DNA from: Tetrapisispora phaffii CBS 4417
Lineage: Eukaryota; Ascomycota; Saccharomycetes; Saccharomycetales; Saccharomycetaceae
Reading direction: 5' to 3'
Length of the DNA stretch: 64,000 bases
Assembly: GCF_000236905.1 (NCBI RefSeq)
Contig: NC_016521.1
Span: 558,001-622,000 of the forward strand
The notes below the pieces were generated by a model that ran no database searches, was not told where the DNA came from, and saw only the letters and a program-made list of their open reading frames with translations. Every line of letters starts with the position of its first letter. The stretch's first letter is position 1. Positions 9,699 to 19,688 of this stretch are shown in pieces. Made by a program: the position numbers and the translations under genes.

Positions 9699-11822
9699 TT
9701 AATATCGTTTTTTCCTTTTCTCTTTATTTGACTTACTAAAATTATGATCATATATCTCTGATAATTTCCGGATTGTGTTGACATCATTATTAATGAATAA
9801 TCCATGTGGATCACTACTAAACTCATCTGGTTCTGAGATTGTATTTTGTGTTTCAATTAATTCACGTTCTCTCATCTTCTTTTCCTTCTTCAATTCCTTG
9901 ATTCTTGATTTCTCCAAAGCTTCAAATTTACTGACATTAAAAGTGTTCATGCTTTTTATCTTTGTTTTAGCATCCAATGCCCATAAATCGCCTTTCATGG
10001 CCTTCCTTGCATCATGATAAACTTCTTTGGAAAATGATTTAGGTATCGTCCACTTCTCAATCTCCCCTGATGGGCCAAAGACATCAAAAGTAACATGGCC
10101 TTTGACTTTTGAAGGTGGTGATATTATTCTTGGCCACTCATTTGGTGTCCCATTTCCAGTAGAACCTACTTGATATTTTTCTTTCATTTCAGCTGTGTTA
10201 TGCTTCTCTCTTAGCTGATTGATTTTATTTATTGTTTCCTTATCATTTAAAGATCTTTCTATAATCATGTAAGAATAATTTGCAACTTCGAAACTCCTTC
10301 CATTAGCTCTACCTGAGCCACCTTTAGCTATGCCTGGTAACCCAATACCTGCAGTAGGGTTTTCCCAAGGAGCAGCTAATATTTTGCCCTTCTTCAGTTC
10401 TATACCAAATTTTGGTCTTTCTATTGCCTTCTGAAAATTTAAGAACTTCAAACGTTTTCCTTCTTTAAATGAATAATAAGTAGGTTTACCTGTCTGAAGT
10501 GGACACTTTCTGTGGTGAGGATAAGGTGCTAGAATCGATACGTGATAATCAATATCCTTAAGGTCAACTTCTTTCTTATTCATTTTCTCAATTGCATCTA
10601 AAATTTCAGGCTCAAATTGCAACTCTTCATCTAAGGCAGCCTCAGTTTCTCTATTTACAGATAACAAATTAATTCTGTTAATTTTATTACTAGACCCTCT
10701 GAGCCATGGTCTTGGGATTTTCCCATATTCATCGAGATAATTTTCAGGTCTAATTATCACTTGCCTTGCTCTAGCTATAGATTCAAATCCCAACGGATTG
10801 CCTCTCTCGACGATAATAATATGACCACCTGGTGCTAATAAGTTTAAATAGTGTTCAATATTATGATCGATCTGAACTGGAAAATGTTGTTCACTCTTCA
10901 ATAACTGATGGGTTAGGATTATTAAATCATATTGCTTAGAACCTGGGATAGAATCTTTAATTCTAGTTACAATATTTATTTTATCTGTCATTACCTCCCC
11001 AACCATATCTTTCTCGTCTGATATGTCATCAGATTTACCAACTGAGTCCATTTTATTGCTAGATGACACAGAACCTTCCTTGGTAATAGGCACTTCGTTT
11101 AATTGTCTGCTTAATATTATTTTTGCTCTATTCTGCATCTCACGCTCGCCTATTATCACTGCCTCTTTTAGTTCAGGCCTATAATCTTGTCCTAGCAAGT
11201 CATTTAATGCAACTATACCTGTAGCTGGTCCGAAGCCTACATCCAATACTCTATTAGGACTGAAGTGTTTCTTACCTACTCTTTGTTGAAGCTCTGTCAA
11301 ACATTGATAAATCGAAGCATAATTTTGAACGAATATAGATGCAATATGCGCATCAACCTCCAAGATTGTCTTAGCTGGTCTATGTAAACTGGTTTTCTTC
11401 AATTCGATGAAGTAGTTGGCGGCAACACGTCTCAAATTAGCAGGTATGTGTAAAGATAGAATATTATCTCTGATTGTTTTTTCAATAATACTATTCAATT
11501 TTATTTGCTCTGGAAATGCTTTCCCTAATAAGGTTTCAGGTTGCAATCTAGCTTCTTTTGCATTGCTTCCAGATATCAAGGTGCCAGATGAATTCCTATA
11601 TGGCGACTTTATTGAACCATTCATACTTTCTTCCTTAGTTATAACAGTCACATTTTCAGAATCACCATCTCTAACTAATTTACCAAACGTCTGTTCACTT
11701 GGTATACCTTTAGCAATTATTAGTTCGTCATCCACAACAATTCTCTTAAGAAACTCTTTTCGTACTGTTGAAATCTGACGCAATCCTCCAAGAGATGTAG
11801 CATAACGTGTTATGTTGAACAT
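9699..11822 (-). CDS. RSM22: Mitoribosome small-subunit methyltransferase-like protein Rsm22
   Basis: 707-residue protein (S. cerevisiae Rsm22 is 628). The N-terminus is presequence-like (MFNITRYATSLGGLRQISTVRK). The SAM-binding type motif VLDVGFGPATG is at about 192-202, followed by LLAPGGHIIIVERG typical of the Rsm22/METTL17 family. The late conserved block APYPHHRKCPLQ is near residue 440. The C-terminal ~60 residues are a charged Lys/Arg/Glu coiled-coil-like tail. Rsm22 is needed for assembly of the mitochondrial small subunit. The protein has only two cysteines in total, so the family's Fe-S cysteine set looks incomplete (see findings). Convergent with RPS27 as in YKL155C/YKL156W. Confidence 0.93.
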   Translation of the reverse strand: MFNITRYATSLGGLRQISTVRKEFLKRIVVDDELIIAKGIPSEQTFGKLVRDGDSENVTVITKEESMNGSIKSPYRNSSGTLISGSNAKEARLQPETLLGKAFPEQIKLNSIIEKTIRDNILSLHIPANLRRVAANYFIELKKTSLHRPAKTILEVDAHIASIFVQNYASIYQCLTELQQRVGKKHFSPNRVLDVGFGPATGIVALNDLLGQDYRPELKEAVIIGEREMQNRAKIILSRQLNEVPITKEGSVSSSNKMDSVGKSDDISDEKDMVGEVMTDKINIVTRIKDSIPGSKQYDLIILTHQLLKSEQHFPVQIDHNIEHYLNLLAPGGHIIIVERGNPLGFESIARARQVIIRPENYLDEYGKIPRPWLRGSSNKINRINLLSVNRETEAALDEELQFEPEILDAIEKMNKKEVDLKDIDYHVSILAPYPHHRKCPLQTGKPTYYSFKEGKRLKFLNFQKAIERPKFGIELKKGKILAAPWENPTAGIGLPGIAKGGSGRANGRSFEVANYSYMIIERSLNDKETINKINQLREKHNTAEMKEKYQVGSTGNGTPNEWPRIISPPSKVKGHVTFDVFGPSGEIEKWTIPKSFSKEVYHDARKAMKGDLWALDAKTKIKSMNTFNVSKFEALEKSRIKELKKEKKMRERELIETQNTISEPDEFSSDPHGLFINNDVNTIRKLSEIYDHNFSKSNKEKRKKRY

Positions 11823-12256
11823 ATCTGCACGTTCTCCAAAAGGGTGGTTGGTTCTTGTTCTCTACTAATTCAAATTAAAAAAAAAACCTTTAAAATTCTT
11901 TTTTTTTATCAATACTTGATCTTTAAAACTGCAAGATTTAATCATTTTGAATTTATTATCTTCAGTTAGTTCTAGTGATGCCATCTCTTCAACTTTTTTG
12001 TTCATTATGGATTAAAAGTACGGAGGTTTCTGAGAGGCATGTGATCATGAAAATATTCAACATAAAAATAAGAAGTTTCAATCGATGGTTTGTAAAATTT
12101 CATAAACTGACGGTTATTAAAAGTATAAAAGTTGTAAAGCATAATTGGTTGTAGTGTGTTACCTACGCATATCACAATTGTTGTTGGTAATAATCTGATA
12201 AGAAGTTGAAAGAAATCCTCAATAATTTTGATTTGAAGGGACAAGTTTTCTGCAAA
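11823..12256. other. Divergent intergenic region RSM22/SRP102
   Basis: 434 bp between the two start codons, with a poly-A/T tract near 11876-11910. No other gene supported. Confidence 0.7.
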
Positions 12257-13048
12257 ATGGAAAATATTAAATCTATATATATCACGATAGTTTTACTGAT
12301 TCTATCATCTGCAGCATTTTTTATTTTCAATAAGAATGGTAAAATTGCTGTTAGTGTTAATGGCCACTCTGGTGATAAACAATATAAAAATAAAAAACCT
12401 ACTTTGATTATAGCAGGCTCGTCAAATTCTGGTAAAAGTACTTTATTTGGTTTATTAACAACGGATTCTATTAAGACAACTGTAGTTTCTCAGGTTCCTA
12501 ATGTATGCCATCATTTTGTCAGTGAACCTGAAAATAAAGCTGTGAAATTAATAGATTTCCCTGGAAATATTAAGCTAACTTACAAACTAATTGAAGCTTT
12601 GAAGAGCTCAAACAACATAAAAGGTATTATATTTGTGACCGATTCTACTGTCGATCCGAGGCATATAACACAGACAGCTGAGTTGTTGTATAACATATTA
12701 AATATTGTTGAAGATAGAGACCATAATGGTGTGAATATTTTAATAGCATGTAATAAATCTGAATCATTTATAGCAAGACCTCCACAAAAGATCCTAAATG
12801 CTTTAGAAAACGAAATAGCAAATATTATTAAAAGAAAAAAGAAATCTCTGAACTCTGTGAGTGATACTCAAGCTAATGATGCAGATTTATATGATGAGGA
12901 TTTATTAAATGATGAAAATCCTCTAGATTCAATCAACGATTTTAAATTCTCACTTTTGGAAAGTGAAATTACACTAGCAGAAGGTAGTGTAACTAAAAGA
13001 AAAATATCTAAATGGCAAGAATGGATTAATGACGTTGTGAACCAGTGA
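12257..13048 (+). CDS. SRP102: Signal recognition particle receptor beta subunit
   Basis: 263 residues from the first ATG (an in-frame TTG extension upstream is ignored). One N-terminal transmembrane helix (ITIVLLILSSAAFFIF) anchors it in the ER membrane. A Ras-like GTPase domain follows: P-loop AGSSNSGKST near residues 54-63, switch-II DFPG, and the base-specificity NKSE. The protein recruits Srp101 and takes part in cotranslational targeting to Sec61. An Asp/Asn-rich insertion near residues 200-225 makes it longer than S. cerevisiae Srp102 (244). Divergent from RSM22 as in YKL154W/YKL155C. Confidence 0.94.
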   Translation: MENIKSIYITIVLLILSSAAFFIFNKNGKIAVSVNGHSGDKQYKNKKPTLIIAGSSNSGKSTLFGLLTTDSIKTTVVSQVPNVCHHFVSEPENKAVKLIDFPGNIKLTYKLIEALKSSNNIKGIIFVTDSTVDPRHITQTAELLYNILNIVEDRDHNGVNILIACNKSESFIARPPQKILNALENEIANIIKRKKKSLNSVSDTQANDADLYDEDLLNDENPLDSINDFKFSLLESEITLAEGSVTKRKISKWQEWINDVVNQ

Positions 13049-13202
13049 TATAGTATTTTCTTATATATTGGACTATTTTAGTAAATAGAATTATGTAAGT
13101 ATTTTTAAAAAATGCTATAAATAAGAAATACTGAGTTAAAAGAAAACAACACTTATCAGTTTTATGACTGTAAGACGATTTTGCAAAATTACCTGATTTC
13201 TC

Positions 13203-13400
13203 TCAATTGATGAGCAACAGATATCCCATGTATGATCCAACTAATATAACACCTAATAATAATAATAAAATTGGCAAATATACCGCATATACGCTAGGTA
13301 ACGGGAACAGATATAATTTTCTATCCAATTCAAATATTGGTAACACTAACCATATTAAGTAATATATAAAAGCAAATGTTAGGACCAAAAATCGATTCAT
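13203..13400 (-). CDS. Small Dpm2-like ER membrane protein
   Basis: 65-residue protein from the ATG at 13400. Two hydrophobic helices (about 4-22 and 40-62) flank a short polar turn, FELDRKLYLFPLPS. The pattern MNRF...YY.IW...LPIFE, with the second helix LPILLLLLGVILVGS, resembles S. cerevisiae YIL102C-A. That protein is itself related to DPM2, the small regulatory or stabilising subunit of dolichol-phosphate mannose synthase. If so, it resides in the ER membrane and supports N-glycan, O-mannose and GPI synthesis. The family assignment rests on recall of a short protein. Convergent with SRP102, 154 bp away. Confidence 0.7.
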   Translation of the reverse strand: MNRFLVLTFAFIYYLIWLVLPIFELDRKLYLFPLPSVYAVYLPILLLLLGVILVGSYMGYLLLIN

Positions 13401-13691
13401 CAAAGAGTCATTTGAAGGTCTAAGTACTATGTAGCAATTAATGTTATATAATATCTAACGTAGCTTGGAATTTTTACGTGCTCTAGTATTTAAGCAAGAT
13501 GAATGTAGAAATAAATATGTATTCTGGTATGTCTATGTATATATATATATAAATAACACTTCATTTTACTTTAACGATCACTTCCAGTATGTCAGCTACC
13601 ATTGAATAGAATCCAACTAATTAAGGCATCTTGGGACTTTAAAGCGAAAAGCATCTTTGAAAATATTTGATAACTTCGTACAGTTTTTGGG

Positions 13692-13698
13692 CGGGTAA
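13692..13698 (+). promoter_or_regulatory. Reb1 core site
   Basis: CGGGTAA in the context GGGCGGGTAAC, about 290 bp upstream of the Dpm2-like gene on the minus strand. Short motif match only. Confidence 0.4.
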
Positions 13699-13901
13699 CT
13701 AATCCTATTATAAATATATTTGGAAATAGAATACTTTTTCAATCTTTGAAATTGATTTAGTTACATCAAAGTTAATATTTGGATTTAATCTTCCGATAGT
13801 GATTGCTGACCATAACTACGATAGAAGTTATGTATAAATGAATAGTTTACATCCCATCAGGTCATACGTATCTAATAACCAATTAAATATATAAACTGTT
13901 C

Positions 13902-14262
13902 AATAGTTGAATTCATTACTTTTAATATATTAGTAGCTATTAGTGTCAGAATTATTGTAGTGTATGTGACAGAACTAAGTGTTTATGACACTTTGAGTTC
14001 AGAACCAATTGATCACTTACTAATGGGAAAGAAGGTTCTAGAATAATCTTTCAAATGATAGATGAAAATTTTTCACTACAATGTAAATGGCTACGTGATA
14101 AACACAGATGTACAATACAGCATTAAAGATCTTAGGAGAATAACTGAATACGTAATGTGTTTTCTCAAGTATGAGATAACTTATATATTAGGAGGACATC
14201 TAACTCTATATAAAATTTGCTTAATAGTTGAATTCATTGCTTTAATATATTAATAGTTGTTA
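13902..14262 (+). repeat. Degenerate direct repeat pair, ~320 bp apart
   Basis: Two ~42-bp segments (13902-13942 and 14222-14262) share AATAGTTGAATTCATT followed by TTTAATATATTA, with a few substitutions and one indel. The spacing resembles one yeast LTR length. Neither copy shows clear TG...CA ends, so LTR identity is inferred from position only. Confidence 0.55.
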
Positions 14263-14765
14263 AATTATATACTAGATATTTAGATTAATCTCTCTGGTCT
14301 CTTGGATCTGACTCAATGAATTGTTAACTATTGATTACCGGGGTTTATATATACATAATCTTTCAACCTACTGTTCTGTTCAACGAGACGGCATCGTCGA
14401 ATTGAACACATATGGAAGACTGATGGTTTTACAGTACTATTTATGCATTAGAAATTCTGCTATTACATTCTCGTAGGCACTATTGTTTTAGGTTTACAAC
14501 AATAGTCTCGTAAAGAGGTAATATCTGGTATCATATCTTCAGTTATACGCCCAGTGTCATTTCCAACAATAGGAATTATGACGAATGCACTTGTGACATT
14601 TTTAAATTAAAACAGTCTATAATCTGTCAGATATTATTTTCAAATGAGCAATCAGTGACTTCATTACACCATCCACTCCACGGATACCAATAATAATATC
14701 ATTAATCACGTGGTTTGATAATAAAATTATCAATAATTGTCAATAAAATATTTCCAAGAAATTGA

Positions 14766-14837
14766 GCTCGCGTGGCGTAATGGCAACGCGTCTGACTTCT
14801 AATCAGAAGATTGAGGGTTCGACCCCCTCCGTGAGTG
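14766..14837 (+). tRNA. tR(UCU): tRNA-Arg (anticodon UCU)
   Basis: 72-nt cloverleaf beginning GCTCGCGTGGC. The acceptor stem pairs with CGTGAGT, discriminator G at 14837. The anticodon stem TCTGA/TCAGA encloses a loop with TCT at 14798-14800. The T-arm is GAGGG-TTCGACC-CCCTC and contains the B box GGTTCGACCCC; the A box is the D-arm region TGGCGTAATGG. No intron. It decodes AGA, the preferred arginine codon in this window. T runs from 14854 on serve as the Pol III terminator. Confidence 0.97.
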
Positions 14838-15027
14838 CTTACTTTCTCCTTTGTTTTTTTGGGTTTTTTTGTTATTCTTCGATGTGAAAGAATATCTACT
14901 TGGGCTTATAAACTCCTACATTTAGATTATGGACATTAAATTCTATAACATTAATGTAAGAACACTTTTACAAACTCTAAGGTTATATATGTTACTTATA
15001 GATGTATCGAAAAAGGGAAAAACTTTT

Positions 15028-18000
15028 TTATCTGTTTGTCTCCGAATTAGCGAAAATTCTGGCTTTTTGTAAATTGTCTAATACTTTATCATATTCTGCA
15101 TCAATAGTCTCCTCCTCTTCTGCATTGTTCGATGAAAAATTAAGATCCCTTACCTCAACTTCGCTATCACACGGTGTGATTATATTAAATTGATCAGAAT
15201 CCTCGACATTATTATTATTATTTGTCGGATGTTCGTCGTTAGTTTCATTGAAAACACAATCGGATTTGTAGTTGTCATCATTTATTGCTTCCTTCTTCTT
15301 GAAAATATGGTGTAAATGATACCCTCTCTTATGTAATTCGTCAATGACACTGACAGCAGCTGATATGTCGTTTTTTAATAAAAATCCCTTTATTTGGTCA
15401 CTATCTAAGGATTCTGCGGCACCAATGAGAGCATTTTTGTCAATTTTTTCATTGGCAATCGAATCTTCAACTTCCCGCATTATATGTGATGACTGTTTAA
15501 AAAGTCTGCCTTCTTCACTTTCTTGTCTTGCTAATTCTAATGACTTTATTTCTCCATCCGTAGTTAGATCAATGGTATCATGAGCGTGCGGGAAGTATCC
15601 CACCAGCTCAGCTTTACCAAATGGTAATAACATGGAATGACCAGTTTTATTAAGTTCATCAGATAGTCTCAAAACGGAACTATTATTGCTCGAAGTTTGC
15701 AAGTCACCTGACTGTTTTTGGTTAACTTTACTTGAGGTATTAGCTTCAGTCACTGGGCAAGTTAAATTCAAAGCGATTTCAGTGTTTGATTCTTCTGCTT
15801 TGGAGGAATCAATATTCACATCAGGATTTCTCTCTTTTAAAAGTCTGATTCCTTTCTCAAAACATGAATCTATGAAACACAATCTTATTAACGCATCTCT
15901 ACCTTCCCTATTCAATTGGCCATTCAATCTTAATTCAAATAGGTCATGCACAACTTTTGTAATTTTAGCTCTAGCGTGCATTAACCTTAGAATAAATTTA
16001 ATTACCATTGCATTGTATAATTGTCTATCATCTGAATTAGCATTAAGAATATTTGATAATTCGCTTTGTAGGTTTGACAAGCTGTCTAATCTGTCTGAGT
16101 TTGGAGATTTATTTGTATTCATTAGTTGAATTCTGGATGCTTCATTCTGTAAATTTCTCATTGTGAATAAGGATAGCTTTTCTTTTGCTTTTTCAGAAAA
16201 TTGACTATAATCTATATCAAGTGTGATTAAAGAATTACTTTTTTCAACAGCATCAGTTAAAGCTTTTACTGCTGCAACTCCGAAAGATGTGCCTAACATT
16301 GATAAATGATTTAATTTTGAACATAGCGGGAACATTTCAGCTAACATAATGACTGTTGTAGAATCCAACTTTTCAAAGTCCAGATGTAATCTAACCAAGT
16401 TAACGAACACAGGTAAACAATTTAATAAAGTTCTTCTACAATATGGGAACATTTTAGGATTATTAGATAAATCTAAAAATCTTAAATTTTGACAATAACA
16501 AAGAGTACTTATTAGATATAAAGGTTCATTTGTTGTACTGCTTGCATTCTCTTCCACCTGTAAGTTAGTGGAATTTAAAGAAAAATATTTAAATTGTGCT
16601 TTTTCACCTTTTCTTTTAATAACATTGGAAACACCTTCTGTAAACCCCGATAGTTTATTATGTAAATCATTAAACCCCAGATCTAATCCTGTAATTTTTG
16701 AATTAATGACCCATGTACCTAAATAATCCATTTGCTCTACCGTTAAGTTATTATATGCTAAACCTAATCTTTCAGTTTTTTGGCATGCTACACTTAGAAA
16801 ATTTTGAAACTGTGAGAGAGACATATTCGCACCTGACACAATTATCTCTTCCAAACCGCCATGTGCTGCCACTGAGGCTGAAAATAAATCCCAATTTCTA
16901 TCAGATCTATTATCTAAATTACACTCCATTCTTTTTAAAGTGCTTTTTAAGGAAGATTTTGATGGTTTTTGGACGTTAGTTTTAATGCTAGGAACCATTG
17001 TTAAATCTATGCAGAGTAAAGAAGTGGATTTGGAGATAAAGTAACTCAAAAACTTCCAACCATCATCATCTATCGATGTATTTCTTAGTGATAATTTTTC
17101 AAAGTGCTTTTTTCTTATCAAAGAACTCAGTATGATTTTAAACACTTCAGAAGATAGAGAGGTACCATCCAAAGAGACACTCAACACTGGGACAGAGCTA
17201 ATAAAATCACTAAAACACCAAACTTCTACTAACGAAGGGCGTGGGTTTCTCAGTTGTAATAAAGGTATTGGATCTGTTGACCCTTTCTTTAATTGTTTCA
17301 TTATAGCAGGAATGGGAAGAATCTCACGTAAATGACAACACCGGGTATATATTATATCATGTGGGATACGAACATCTTTTAGGGGTAGTACGTCGCCAAT
17401 AAACGAACTTTCTTGACTTCTGATAGATGCACTAGAACGTCTTGATATCATTGGTTTATCGATTTTCAAGAATGAAGCACTTTTGCTGACTGCAATATCT
17501 TGTTCATTATCTCCAACAGATGCTAGTTTCTCAGGAACGTTTCTACTTGATTCAATGCTCTCATCTGTTTGTGAAAGTTCAAAATTTGTTTCTTCATCAG
17601 ATGGAGTTGGATATTCATTTCTATTTCTTTCTAATAATTTCAGATAGCCAGTACCTCCCACCACTACCCCTAATGATGAATTTTCCATAGTCTTTAATCT
17701 TTCCTCTTTTGATAGTCTGTGTATAATAATAGTTCCATCTTCCTTGACTTCTACTTCGCCTTTTCTTGGACTTTTACTACAAATTTGTTGAGGTGGATCG
17801 TTAAAATATGTACATGGTGAAAATGCTACATGCTTGAACTGTTTTATATCTTCTAAGCCCGGAACGTTGAATTTATCAAAATCCATTTTACTATCAATAC
17901 TAGAGTTAGAGCTCATTAAATTATCAGGAGAAATATTATGATCAATAGATTTATATTCTATACTATTATTTCTTGAATTACGAGAACCGGTTCCATGGGA

Positions 18001-19131
18001 AGTGACTTTTTTAAGAAAATTACCAAATCGACCTGGTGATGCAGAACTTTCATCATCACTCTCGCTCTCACTTGAGTAGCAAATGGGTGATTCAGCACCT
18101 CTTGATGAGTCGGCGATAGTGAGATTTTTTAGACATGATTTATATTTGGATTTTTCTGGTAAATCAGGTAATGATCTACCTCTAGAATCAACTCTTTCTT
18201 TTTCCAGTTTAGTAGTTTGATTTCGTTTACTGCTTGGTCTGTTTTCTGTTGGGTCTCCGATAACAAAACATGGTTGTTTTTTTCTAATATTTTTTATACT
18301 CTTACCGTTTTTATTCTTAAATGACGATACATTATAACCATTTTTTTTGTAATAATCCAAAAATTCCCTTAACTTTATATTGTCAGTCCTTAAATCTACT
18401 TCATTTATAACATTATTTTTATTTTTATTTTTACCATTTAAATGAGAGTCAGCTGTGCTACTACGATTATAGTCATTGTATGTACTTGTGTTAATATTGT
18501 TATTGTCTGTGGGTCTAATTGTTTCTAGCTCCTTTAAAGCTGGTTTTGTTCCAATTGATGAAGTTGATTCTCTTCTCTCTTTCTTTTTAAATTGTTCTTC
18601 AACTTTCTCTGAGTTTAAAGAAGCAGATGAAGAACTTCTTTGTCTATTAAATAATTTTTTGAAAAAACTACCTTTTGGTTTTGGAGACTTATTAGTAGTG
18701 ATATTATCAACTGGCGTAAAAGAAATTGATTTAGCATCATCTTGCTCTTTATTTGATGGTAATGATCTAGTCCTTCTGATTGGCAAGCATTCATCAGGCA
18801 CGACTGTATTTTTATGCTGCTCTACATTATCTGCATTCAAACTCTTTATCTTATGTATATTTAAATTCTCCTCATGTGCATTCATAGATTGTCTTCTATT
18901 TGATTTGTCCTTATCACTTGAATTTTTATTTATTTGATGATCATTTGTCCGTATTGGTTCAGTAGCTTTATCTTTTTCATCTGACTTAGGATCAGCTTGT
19001 TTATTTTTTAAAGTAGCCTCGTAATTTTTATCTATTTTCCCTGATCTTATAAACCAATCAATATCTAATGGTTGCAGTCGAACTTTCTCGATATCATTCT
19101 TGATCGATTCTTTCCCCAAATTGATCTCCAT
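15028..19131 (-). CDS. GIP3: Large LRR protein, Gip3/Her1-like (probable Glc7 PP1 partner)
   Basis: 1367 residues from the ATG at 19131 (two codons inside a TTG-initiated frame). The N-terminal ~600 residues are low complexity (Ser/Asn/Lys) with two blocks of conserved character. One is KHVAFSPCTYFNDPPQQIC around 433-451, followed by PRKGEVEV and IIIHRL. KHVAF is a K-x-V-x-F type docking motif for protein phosphatase 1. The central ~600-1000 is a leucine-rich-repeat array (LSLRNTSIDDDGWKFL, LGLAYNNLTVEQMDYLG, LDLSNNPKMF). The acidic C-terminus is poorly ordered. This architecture recalls S. cerevisiae GIP3/HER1 (about 1250-1280 residues), cytoplasmic proteins linked to Glc7. The choice between the two paralogues is not resolved, and the family call comes from memory of the FNDPPQQIC block. 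Confidence 0.62.
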   Translation of the reverse strand: MEINLGKESIKNDIEKVRLQPLDIDWFIRSGKIDKNYEATLKNKQADPKSDEKDKATEPIRTNDHQINKNSSDKDKSNRRQSMNAHEENLNIHKIKSLNADNVEQHKNTVVPDECLPIRRTRSLPSNKEQDDAKSISFTPVDNITTNKSPKPKGSFFKKLFNRQRSSSSASLNSEKVEEQFKKKERRESTSSIGTKPALKELETIRPTDNNNINTSTYNDYNRSSTADSHLNGKNKNKNNVINEVDLRTDNIKLREFLDYYKKNGYNVSSFKNKNGKSIKNIRKKQPCFVIGDPTENRPSSKRNQTTKLEKERVDSRGRSLPDLPEKSKYKSCLKNLTIADSSRGAESPICYSSESESDDESSASPGRFGNFLKKVTSHGTGSRNSRNNSIEYKSIDHNISPDNLMSSNSSIDSKMDFDKFNVPGLEDIKQFKHVAFSPCTYFNDPPQQICSKSPRKGEVEVKEDGTIIIHRLSKEERLKTMENSSLGVVVGGTGYLKLLERNRNEYPTPSDEETNFELSQTDESIESSRNVPEKLASVGDNEQDIAVSKSASFLKIDKPMISRRSSASIRSQESSFIGDVLPLKDVRIPHDIIYTRCCHLREILPIPAIMKQLKKGSTDPIPLLQLRNPRPSLVEVWCFSDFISSVPVLSVSLDGTSLSSEVFKIILSSLIRKKHFEKLSLRNTSIDDDGWKFLSYFISKSTSLLCIDLTMVPSIKTNVQKPSKSSLKSTLKRMECNLDNRSDRNWDLFSASVAAHGGLEEIIVSGANMSLSQFQNFLSVACQKTERLGLAYNNLTVEQMDYLGTWVINSKITGLDLGFNDLHNKLSGFTEGVSNVIKRKGEKAQFKYFSLNSTNLQVEENASSTTNEPLYLISTLCYCQNLRFLDLSNNPKMFPYCRRTLLNCLPVFVNLVRLHLDFEKLDSTTVIMLAEMFPLCSKLNHLSMLGTSFGVAAVKALTDAVEKSNSLITLDIDYSQFSEKAKEKLSLFTMRNLQNEASRIQLMNTNKSPNSDRLDSLSNLQSELSNILNANSDDRQLYNAMVIKFILRLMHARAKITKVVHDLFELRLNGQLNREGRDALIRLCFIDSCFEKGIRLLKERNPDVNIDSSKAEESNTEIALNLTCPVTEANTSSKVNQKQSGDLQTSSNNSSVLRLSDELNKTGHSMLLPFGKAELVGYFPHAHDTIDLTTDGEIKSLELARQESEEGRLFKQSSHIMREVEDSIANEKIDKNALIGAAESLDSDQIKGFLLKNDISAAVSVIDELHKRGYHLHHIFKKKEAINDDNYKSDCVFNETNDEHPTNNNNNVEDSDQFNIITPCDSEVEVRDLNFSSNNAEEEETIDAEYDKVLDNLQKARIFANSETNR

Positions 19132-19270
19132 TACCAACTATAAAAATAAAAGCGTATATGTGTATGTGTATATGTATGTGTATTTCTTTGCTTTGATTTT
19201 CGTCAGCTATGTCTAAACAAATTTTATTATAATGCAAAGTATAAGAGCTCCATTGAATCTATTCAATAAC

Positions 19271-19292
19271 ATATATATATATATATATATAT
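19271..19292. repeat. (AT)n microsatellite
   Basis: Eleven uninterrupted AT dinucleotides about 140 bp upstream of the GIP3-like gene. Confidence 0.85.
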
Positions 19293-19688
19293 TTTTAAAT
19301 GTACTTATATCCTAAACAAACAGCGGTTAATAAAAAAAATAGGCTATACCCTTTATATAAAAAAAACTACCCTGTTTAAGTAAAAAGATTTTAATAATAC
19401 CATAATGTTACAAACAAAATATAATATATATATATATTATCCTCATATATTTAACAGTGGGTTTTCTTTGTAGGTTAGGAGAAATCGTCACGGAGAGAGG
19501 AGAAGTAACCCGGTTTCCACGGCGGTTTTCTTTGCCTGTACGAAAGAGAGCCACCCACAGAATAAAAGAAAGAAAGACACATTGACATTGGTTAGATTGG
19601 GCAAGAGAGGGTAACGGAGGGCTGGGAATCACCCCATTTTTGTTACAGTTTGTTGGGAGGGTGGATGAATATAAGTGAAAGGTGTGGA

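Larger units (their letters stand above)
13401..14765. other. Repeat-rich gene-free region upstream of tRNA-Arg
   Basis: 1365 bp without a credible gene. It holds a degenerate ~42-bp direct repeat pair (13902-13942 and 14222-14262), a 9-bp inverted repeat (14479-14506), a TGTTCAA/TTGAACA inverted repeat (14377-14408) and a Reb1 core. Because it lies directly upstream of a tRNA gene, decayed retrotransposon LTR debris is a plausible source. Confidence 0.5.

Noticed and set aside
14704..14711. ATCACGTG resembling centromere CDEI, next to AT-rich DNA
   Set aside because: No CDEIII (TTTCCGAA type) at the required distance; the tRNA gene begins ~55 bp later. CACGTG at 21849 and 32896 also lack CDEIII partners.
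18476..18937. 153-codon plus-strand frame inside the GIP3-like gene
   Set aside because: Antisense shadow of the Ser/Lys-rich coding region. The minus-strand gene explains the sequence.
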